NCBI GenBank assembly: GCA_009843625.1
Contig: VYDD01000088.1
Location: 1,956 to 8,205, forward strand
Length of the DNA: 6,250 nt
Source of the DNA: Gammaproteobacteria bacterium
GTDB taxonomy: Bacteria > Gemmatimonadota > Gemmatimonadetes > Longimicrobiales > Gaopeijiaceae
Reading direction: 5' to 3'
Part shown: piece after piece, positions 1-3,717 of the stretch
Layout: every line of letters starts with the position of its first letter
Position numbering within the stretch: the first letter of the stretch is position 1
Position numbers and translations under genes: made by a program
The notes under the pieces: generated by a model
What the model was told of the DNA's origin: nothing
Seen by the model: the letters and a program-made list of their open reading frames with translations, nothing else
The model's database searches: none

Positions 1-2
1 AA

Positions 3-320
3 GCGAGCGGGCGCCACATCCTGGTCAGCGAAACGATGAGCCTCCCGGAAGTCGTCCGGATCCTGCGGAGCCATTTCGGCAGCCGCTTCCCCTTCCCGCG
101 CTTCACCGCTCCCAGGGTCGTGGCCACGCTGTTCTCGCCTCTGCTGGGGGTGCCGCGGAAGCTGGTGTGGCGCAACGCGGGCTATCGGCTGCGCTTCGAC
201 AACCGATACGCGAAATCGGATCTGGGGATGAGCTTTCGGCCGGCCGCGGAATCCATCGTGGATCACTTCCAGCAGTTGCTGGATGATGGGTTGGTGGAGG
301 AGCCGGGGCGGGGGCGGTGA
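3..320 (+). CDS. NAD(P)-dependent epimerase/dehydratase, dihydroflavonol-4-reductase-like, C-terminal part (5' end outside window)
   Basis: An open frame runs from base 3 to the TGA at 318-320, giving 105 residues. The Met at 36 is internal, because the upstream codons (ASGRHILVSET) continue the protein without a stop. The pattern is the C-terminal substrate-binding part of extended short-chain dehydrogenases of the dihydroflavonol-4-reductase/cinnamoyl-CoA-reductase type. These have a strand like GRHILVSET leading into a helix (SLPEVVRILRSHF), then a basic/hydrophobic stretch, then the signature RFDNRYAKSDLGMSFRP and a final helix (ESIVDHFQQLLDDGLV). The Rossmann NAD(P)-binding part and catalytic YxxxK lie outside the window. 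Family members are cytosolic and reduce or epimerise sugar, steroid or flavonoid-like substrates; the substrate cannot be read from this end. The tail is short and Gly/Arg-rich. The family call is fairly secure; the exact enzyme is not. Confidence 0.8.
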   Translation, partial: ASGRHILVSETMSLPEVVRILRSHFGSRFPFPRFTAPRVVATLFSPLLGVPRKLVWRNAGYRLRFDNRYAKSDLGMSFRPAAESIVDHFQQLLDDGLVEEPGRGR

Positions 321-357
321 CGCGGTCTCCGTGGATGGCATCGCATTTTCCCATGCC

Positions 358-385
358 TTGCGACCGGCCTTTACGACGTTATGAT
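358..385 (+). promoter_or_regulatory. Candidate sigma-70 promoter for the 475-660 gene
   Basis: TTGCGA (358-363) and TATGAT (380-385) are separated by 16 bases. The -10 matches the TATAAT consensus at five of six positions and the -35 matches TTGACA at four of six. Transcription would begin near 391-393, about 60 bases before the 453 ATG and 80 before the 475 ATG. It sits just downstream of the reductase stop, as expected for a separate transcription unit. The call rests on motif matching alone. Confidence 0.4.
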
Positions 386-452
386 CGGGAGCATGAGACC
401 GGGCGTCCCGCTGGCACGCCGACTGGCACAATCCAACCCCGGAAAGACACCC

Positions 453-485
453 ATGAGCGAGTGGCAGGAAGCCGATGTTCGATAG
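453..485 (+). other. Possible 10-codon leader ORF (MSEWQEADVR)
   Basis: An ATG at 453 follows a good Shine-Dalgarno-like GGAAAG (441-446) at 6-base spacing. It encodes MSEWQEADVR and stops at TAG 483-485. It overlaps the start of the next small gene in another frame: the 475 ATG lies inside it and the in-frame 487 ATG lies one base after its stop. This geometry would permit coupling or re-initiation. It could equally be a chance mini-ORF or the remnant of a former start. Confidence 0.25.
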
Positions 486-660
486 GATGACCGACCTCCT
501 TGAGTCTATCGCGGACTTGTTGGCGGATTTGGTAGACCGACCGTCCAGGATCGACACCCTCATCCAGGAGGTAAGAGGCCTGCGCGAAGACGTTCGCGGC
601 GTGGAATCAGCTATTCGAGCTTCTGCGACGAAGAACGGGGGGGAAACGCCAAGTGAGTGA
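475..660 (+). CDS. Small hypothetical protein, probable coiled coil (61 aa)
   Basis: I do not recognise this as a named family. The ATG at 475 has AGGA (466-469) five bases upstream, supporting this start; an in-frame ATG at 487 (MTDLLES) is the alternative. Residues 5-20 form a hydrophobic, acidic amphipathic helix (MTDLLESIADLLADLV). Residues 25-48 continue as a heptad-like segment with regularly spaced I/L/V (IDTLIQEVRGLREDVRGVESAI), then a polar tail ends in GGETPSE. There is no signal peptide or transmembrane segment, so a cytosolic oligomerisation or partner-binding protein is plausible. Codon choice (TTG TTG, GTA, CGA, AGG) is less GC-biased than in the two edge genes, which fits acquired DNA. 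It lies alone between a candidate promoter and a candidate hairpin terminator. Confidence 0.5.
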   Translation: MFDRMTDLLESIADLLADLVDRPSRIDTLIQEVRGLREDVRGVESAIRASATKNGGETPSE

Positions 661-678
661 CCCGACGTCCGGGTCGCT
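656..678 (+). terminator. GC-rich hairpin at the end of the 61-aa gene, possible terminator
   Basis: The arms AGTGACCCG (656-664) and CGGGTCGCT (670-678) pair over nine positions, eight Watson-Crick plus one G-U in RNA, around a 5-base loop (ACGTC). The stem begins two bases before the stop codon TGA and includes it. The nearest T-rich run (TTGTTTTCTT, 694-703) is about 15 bases downstream, so this is not a textbook intrinsic terminator. It may act with Rho or as a 3' stabilising stem. Confidence 0.35.
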
Positions 679-693
679 CTAGATCCACGCCCG

Positions 694-771
694 TTGTTTT
701 CTTGATCGGAAGCCGGTCAAATCGCTCCAGGAATCCATAAGTTATTTATTTGCAATAACTTGTTTTCTTGA
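694..771 (+). repeat. 12-bp exact direct repeat TTGTTTTCTTGA, two copies 66 bp apart
   Basis: TTGTTTTCTTGA occurs at 694-705 and again at 760-771, with no mismatches. A 12-bp exact repeat in so short a gap is unlikely by chance. The second copy begins on the last two bases of the AT-rich inverted repeat (739-761). Its end contributes to TTGACG (768-773), which resembles a -35 element, but no convincing -10 follows at 16-18 bases. It may be a duplicated regulator site or a footprint of an old duplication or insertion. Confidence 0.55.
739..761. promoter_or_regulatory. AT-rich inverted repeat, candidate operator
   Basis: AAGTTATT (739-746) and AATAACTT (754-761) are perfect 8-bp inverted arms around TATTTGC (747-753). 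The 23-bp dyad is strikingly AT-rich in a GC-rich region and lies 50-72 bases before the ATPase start. Its size and symmetry fit a dimeric repressor site. In RNA it would be only a weak stem, so DNA-level recognition is the more likely role. The cognate regulator is unknown. Confidence 0.5.
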
Positions 772-796
772 CGGGTGTTTGATTGGGCGGCCTTTC

Positions 797-837
797 CATT
801 CACGGTGTGAATGATTATCATTCACGCTATGAATGAT
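797..837. promoter_or_regulatory. Operator-like palindromic array over the ATPase start codons
   Basis: Two 19-bp copies of CATTCACGSTRTGAATGAT lie at 797-815 and 819-837, differing at two positions, with a 22-bp period (about two helical turns). Each is itself a dyad: CATTCAC/GTGAATG around GGT in the first, and CATTCAC/ATGAATG with one mismatch around GCT in the second. Between them lies a perfect 19-bp palindrome, GTGAATGATTATCATTCAC (807-825). The four half-sites (798-803, 807-812, 820-825, 829-834) are spaced 3, 7 and 3 bases. The array contains both candidate ATPase start codons (811 and 829). It may act as a cooperative repressor site or as tandem RNA hairpins hiding the starts. No Shine-Dalgarno is seen before either start. 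Confidence 0.6.
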
Positions 838-2088
838 CTTCCGCTTCCCCGCGCCGTTTCCGGCACCCTCGACAGCATGATGCGCGTCATGCCAGCCGTC
901 GTCGTGGCCGGGGCGCGCCAGACCGGAAAGAGTACGCTCGCGCGCGCCTTCGGCCAGCCAGTGCGGGCAACTGGACCTCGGCATGCAGCTCGCGATGCCC
1001 GCCGATACCTGTCGCTCGACGATCTGGACGTTCTCGACCTGGCCCGCCGCGACCCCGATGCGCTGGTGAGAGGCAGCCGGCCGGTGACCCTCGACGAAGT
1101 TCAGCGCGAGCCGGACCTCCTGAGCGCCGTCAAGCGAGAGATCGACCGGGAGCGTCGGCCGGGGCGTTTTCTGCTCACCGGGTCCGCCAACCTGCTTCTG
1201 ATGCGGCGCGTGTCGGAGTCACTGGCGGGCCGCGCCAGCTATCTCACCCTCTGGCCGATGACGCGACGAGAGCAACTGGGACTTGGCCGGCGCGGCATCT
1301 GGGAGAACCTGGTCAAGTCTCCTGACCAGGATTGGCTCGATGTGGTGACGGAGCACCCCGCAGATCCCGAGGACTGGCGGGCGCTCGCGCGGCGCGGCGG
1401 CTTCCCGGTTCCCGCCGTCCATCTCGATGCTCCCGCCGAGCGGGCGATCTGGTTCGATGGCTACGTGCGGACCTATCTGGAGCGGGATCTGCAGGCTCTT
1501 TCGTCGATCGCGGCTCTTCCGGACTTTCGGCGGCTCATGCGCGCAGCGGCCCTGCGCATCGGTGCACTACTCAATCAGACAAAGGTGGGCCGGGACATCG
1601 GCCTCGCGCAGCCGACGGTGCACCGCTGGCTGAACCTGCTCGAGACCTCCTATCTGCTCGCGCGGATCCCCGCCTATTCGGTGAATCGCACCAAGAGGCT
1701 GATCAAGGCTCCGAAGCTGTACTGGAGCGACACGGGTCTGGCGATGTACCTGTCCCAGGAGGACGAACCCCGGGGAGCCCACCTGGAGAGCCTTGTGCTG
1801 CAGGACCTGCTGGCATGGCGGGACTCCCGGCCCCGGCGCGCCGAAGTGTTGCACTGGCGCACGACTACCGGTGAGGAAGTGGACTTCGTGATCGAGGTGG
1901 ACGGAGCAGTGCTGCCCATCGAGGTCAAGGCTACCAGGCACCCCCGCCTCGGCGACACCGCAGGTCTGCGTGCCTTCCGTGCGGAGTACCACCGGACCAC
2001 GCGCGCCGGCCTGCTGCTACACGGCGGGGACTCGGTGGAGTGGATCACCCCCGGGGTGCTCGCGGCGCCGTGGTGGAGGGTGGTCTGA
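811..2088 (+). CDS. AAA-type ATP-binding protein with C-terminal DUF4143 domain
   Basis: This is a complete 425-residue member of the AAA_14/DUF4143 ATPases, a near-normal length for the family. Walker A is GARQTGKS (residues 34-41), Walker B is VTLDE (D95, E96), and the sensor-like LLTGSAN is at 121-127. The YVRTYLERDL linker (218-227) leads into a winged-helix segment (about 255-283, NQTKVGRDIGLAQPTVHRWLNLLE). The DUF4143 end has PKLYWSDTGL (301-310), HLES with E326, and GEEVDF (354-359) followed by LPIEVKA (369-375). D358, E371 and K373 give a PD-(D/E)xK nuclease-like pattern. The start is uncertain: the 829 ATG (MNDLPLPRAVSG) resembles usual family N-termini, while 811 adds six residues (MIIIHA); neither has a Shine-Dalgarno. 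Both lie in the palindromic array, suggesting tight or self-regulated expression. The protein should be cytosolic; the biological role of the family is unsettled. Confidence 0.88.
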   Translation: MIIIHAMNDLPLPRAVSGTLDSMMRVMPAVVVAGARQTGKSTLARAFGQPVRATGPRHAARDARRYLSLDDLDVLDLARRDPDALVRGSRPVTLDEVQREPDLLSAVKREIDRERRPGRFLLTGSANLLLMRRVSESLAGRASYLTLWPMTRREQLGLGRRGIWENLVKSPDQDWLDVVTEHPADPEDWRALARRGGFPVPAVHLDAPAERAIWFDGYVRTYLERDLQALSSIAALPDFRRLMRAAALRIGALLNQTKVGRDIGLAQPTVHRWLNLLETSYLLARIPAYSVNRTKRLIKAPKLYWSDTGLAMYLSQEDEPRGAHLESLVLQDLLAWRDSRPRRAEVLHWRTTTGEEVDFVIEVDGAVLPIEVKATRHPRLGDTAGLRAFRAEYHRTTRAGLLLHGGDSVEWITPGVLAAPWWRVV

Positions 2089-2204
2089 TGCGGCCAATTG
2101 TCGGTTAGGCGTGCGGCTATGTGTCGGAAAGCTCCCCCGCCACGGGCGCAAGTGCTGGATGGCGCCAGCCACGCCTCGTCGCCAGAACCGGCCGTTCAGG
2201 CTGA

Positions 2205-2225
2205 AGATGCCAAGAGCGGGCATCT
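2205..2225. terminator. Weak hairpin between convergent genes
   Basis: AGATGCC (2205-2211) and GGCATCT (2219-2225) form a perfect 7-bp stem with a 7-base loop. The stem lies five bases past the toxin stop on the minus strand and 117 bases past the ATPase stop on the plus strand. No T-tract follows on either strand, so intrinsic termination is doubtful. The rest of 2089-2229 holds no gene that I can support. Confidence 0.3.
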
Positions 2226-2229
2226 GCCA

Positions 2230-2583
2230 TCACTCCGGTTCGCACTCAGCGCCGATGACGTACCCGAGTGCTGACACGAGGTCCTCCAACTTGTCGCGGC
2301 TTACCTTGCCGACTCGGCGGATGGGTCGGACGATGTCGGACTGGCGGAGCAACGTCACGGCTTCAGCTTGGGCAACGCAGGCTTTGGGGAGTCCGAATGA
2401 TCCCTCGTTGAAGAGGACACAGTTCCGCAACACACGTCTCTGTTCCAATCGTTGCGTCGTAAAGGGCACCGCCAGGAAATGGCGGCCGCGGTTGAGCTCA
2501 GATCGCGACACGACGACGAAAGGCCGATGCTTGCCCGCCCAGTCATGGGCAAGGTAGATATCGCCGGGCCTGATTGGGCTCAA
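2230..2583 (-). CDS. PemK/MazF-like endoribonuclease toxin of a type II toxin-antitoxin pair
   Basis: This 117-residue protein has the usual MazF/PemK length and core. RPGDIYLA (5-12) is the opening strand, followed by KHRPFVVVS (18-26) and FLAVPFTTQ (36-44). R20 and T42 (or T43) match the family's catalytic Arg and Thr. A later strand pair includes CVAQAEAVTLLRQSDI (69-84), and the C-terminal helix is VSRDKLEDLVSALGYVIG (94-111). Family members cleave mRNA or other RNA in the cytosol and are inhibited by the antitoxin. The only reasonable start is TTG (2583-2581), which overlaps the upstream stop as TTGA. No Shine-Dalgarno is visible, so translation probably depends on coupling to the 79-aa gene, keeping toxin below antitoxin. 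All core features look intact. Confidence 0.82.
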   Translation of the reverse strand: MSPIRPGDIYLAHDWAGKHRPFVVVSRSELNRGRHFLAVPFTTQRLEQRRVLRNCVLFNEGSFGLPKACVAQAEAVTLLRQSDIVRPIRRVGKVSRDKLEDLVSALGYVIGAECEPE

Positions 2584-2819
2584 AACGGGTTTTCTGCAGC
2601 CCAGTCGGCGCGGGCAGAGGCCGCCAAGTCAGCCCAACGATCGTCCTCGCTGGAATGTTCCTGGCCAGCTTCGGTGATGGTTAGTCGGTCGTAGATCCCG
2701 GGCATCCACTGGTCCAAAGGTTCGTTGCCGCCGGCCGTCGGCACGCCGGTGACCGAATGCGAACTGCCGAAGACGCTGACCTGCCCGTGTGTGATGGAGG
2801 GTTTCATGCGTTCATCCAT
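2580..2819 (-). CDS. Probable antitoxin partner of the MazF-like toxin (79 aa)
   Basis: The position argues for an antitoxin: it is small, directly upstream of the toxin, overlaps it by four bases, and starts six bases after the stop of the 257-aa gene. I do not recognise the family. No ribbon-helix-helix, AbrB-like or helix-turn-helix N-terminus is evident. Residues 1-35 are polar and Gly/Ser-rich (GQVSVFGSSHSVTG). A middle hydrophobic patch (WMPGIYDRLTITEAG) precedes an acidic segment (HSSEDD) and a C-terminal amphipathic helix with Trp and Ala (DRWADLAASARADWAAENPF). An acidic/Trp C-terminal tail is what MazE-type antitoxins use to occupy the toxin. Two starts are possible, ATG 2819 and in-frame ATG 2807 (MKPSITHG); neither has a strong Shine-Dalgarno. 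The gene is likely real; the antitoxin role is inference from context. Confidence 0.6.
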   Translation of the reverse strand: MDERMKPSITHGQVSVFGSSHSVTGVPTAGGNEPLDQWMPGIYDRLTITEAGQEHSSEDDRWADLAASARADWAAENPF

Positions 2820-2825
2820 GGTTGA

Positions 2826-3599
2826 TCAGGCGCGACGAAGGAGAGGGAGAACAACCGCATCGACGTAGTTGATGGTGTCTCGGAGGTATTCGCTCGGTGG
2901 GGATCGAAACGCGCGAATCCTACCGGGGCTGAGTTCCACCGTCCCATCAGGTGATACAGAGAGTTGGGGCCACTGCGACATGACCTCCAGGTACAGACAT
3001 CGCGGATCCTCCCGGAGCACTTCTACGGAGACATCGCGCTTCGGATTCGCGAGTTGATCCTCTTCCGCAAAGTCGCCCGGAGAAGTCTCGTACTTGAACC
3101 CGAGAAAGGACAAATCGTCCTGGGCGCCATCGGCACGACTCGAGAAGCGGAAGAGGCCACTGCTCAAGAAAGACACGGCTGACGCTGTTGCGACGTCGAT
3201 CTGTCCCTGAACACGAGCTTCCGCCAGTACGCGCTGCCACCCCTCGCCCAAGCTCGACAGGACGGCCTCACTTGCGAGGTCGAAATCATCAAACACCAGC
3301 TGATTGGAAGCAGGCCAATCATAGCGGAACAGGAGCCGGATCGGTGCATTCTGCGCCGAACTACCGATCTCGACGACCATGTTCTCCCGGTCCTCCTGGC
3401 GCTGCAAGTGTATCGAGAACCCCTTGCCGCCACCCGGTGTGTGTTCGCTGGCCTGAAACTGAAACGCGATGTCATCCGCGCCGAGGGCGTCGCACACCGC
3501 TGAGTGAATGCGAGTCCCGTCCTGGCGGGTGAGGCTCCTGGGAGGCCCGATCAAGAACGCGAACGTCGCGCCGCGGGTCCGGTACGAGTCGGCTAACAT
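2826..3599 (-). CDS. Hypothetical protein, first gene of the toxin-antitoxin operon (257 aa)
   Basis: I cannot name this family. The 257 residues read as a soluble, mixed alpha/beta protein with no signal peptide or membrane segment. An N-terminal segment (ATFAFLIGPPRSLTRQDGTRI) runs into alternating strands (FSIHLQRQ, MVVEIGS, IRLLFRYDW at 86-95). An acidic helix follows (FDDFDLASEAVLSSLGEGWQRVLAEARVQ, about 103-131). Later come SVEVLREDPRCLYLEVMSQWPQ (191-212), PDGTVELSPGRIRAF (217-231) and a final helix NYVDAVVLPLLRRA. ATG 3599 is the only usual start before an upstream in-frame TAG near 3660; no clear Shine-Dalgarno precedes it. Its stop lies six bases before the 79-aa gene, so the three genes form one transcript. 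It could be a regulator or third component of the toxin-antitoxin unit, or a passenger gene sharing its promoter. Confidence 0.65.
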   Translation of the reverse strand: MLADSYRTRGATFAFLIGPPRSLTRQDGTRIHSAVCDALGADDIAFQFQASEHTPGGGKGFSIHLQRQEDRENMVVEIGSSAQNAPIRLLFRYDWPASNQLVFDDFDLASEAVLSSLGEGWQRVLAEARVQGQIDVATASAVSFLSSGLFRFSSRADGAQDDLSFLGFKYETSPGDFAEEDQLANPKRDVSVEVLREDPRCLYLEVMSQWPQLSVSPDGTVELSPGRIRAFRSPPSEYLRDTINYVDAVVLPLLRRA

Positions 3600-3656
3600 G
3601 AAGTTGCACGTGTCGGGAGGGTTGGCAGCGACCTGCCCTGGAACAATTGGGGTCCC

Positions 3657-3685
3657 AAGCTAGTCTCGCGTGGCACTAGCGCCAA
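3657..3685 (-). promoter_or_regulatory. Candidate promoter with internal palindrome for the toxin-antitoxin operon
   Basis: On the minus strand, TTGGCG (3685-3680) and TAGCTT (3662-3657) are 17 bases apart, about 60 bases before the ATG at 3599. Matches to consensus are modest, four of six and three of six. A near-perfect dyad TGGCGCTAGTGCCA (3684-3671) overlaps the -35 and spacer and could be the operator for autoregulation. The 3600-3717 gap otherwise shows nothing clear. Confidence 0.3.
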
Positions 3686-3717
3686 GTCGCCCAGCACTGA
3701 AAGAAAACTGATAGCTT

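Noticed and set aside
337..357. GGCAT/ATGCC stem after the reductase as a terminator
   Set aside because: The stem is only 5 bp with an 11-base loop and no T-tract directly after it.
1332..1874. 180-codon plus-strand open frame
   Set aside because: It is an alternative frame inside the ATPase/DUF4143 gene, whose own frame carries all the conserved motifs.
2088..2108. ATG overlapping the ATPase stop (TGATG) as the start of a downstream gene
   Set aside because: The frame ends after six codons (MRPIVG).
1970..2557. 195-codon plus-strand open frame overlapping the ATPase end and antisense to the toxin
   Set aside because: It crosses the ATPase stop and runs antisense to the clearly recognised PemK/MazF-like gene. 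Its composition is basic and Ser/Arg-rich without motifs.
3671..3684. TGGCGCTAGTGCCA as the terminator of the BNR gene
   Set aside because: The dyad would leave a 2-base loop and has no T-run downstream. An operator role fits better.
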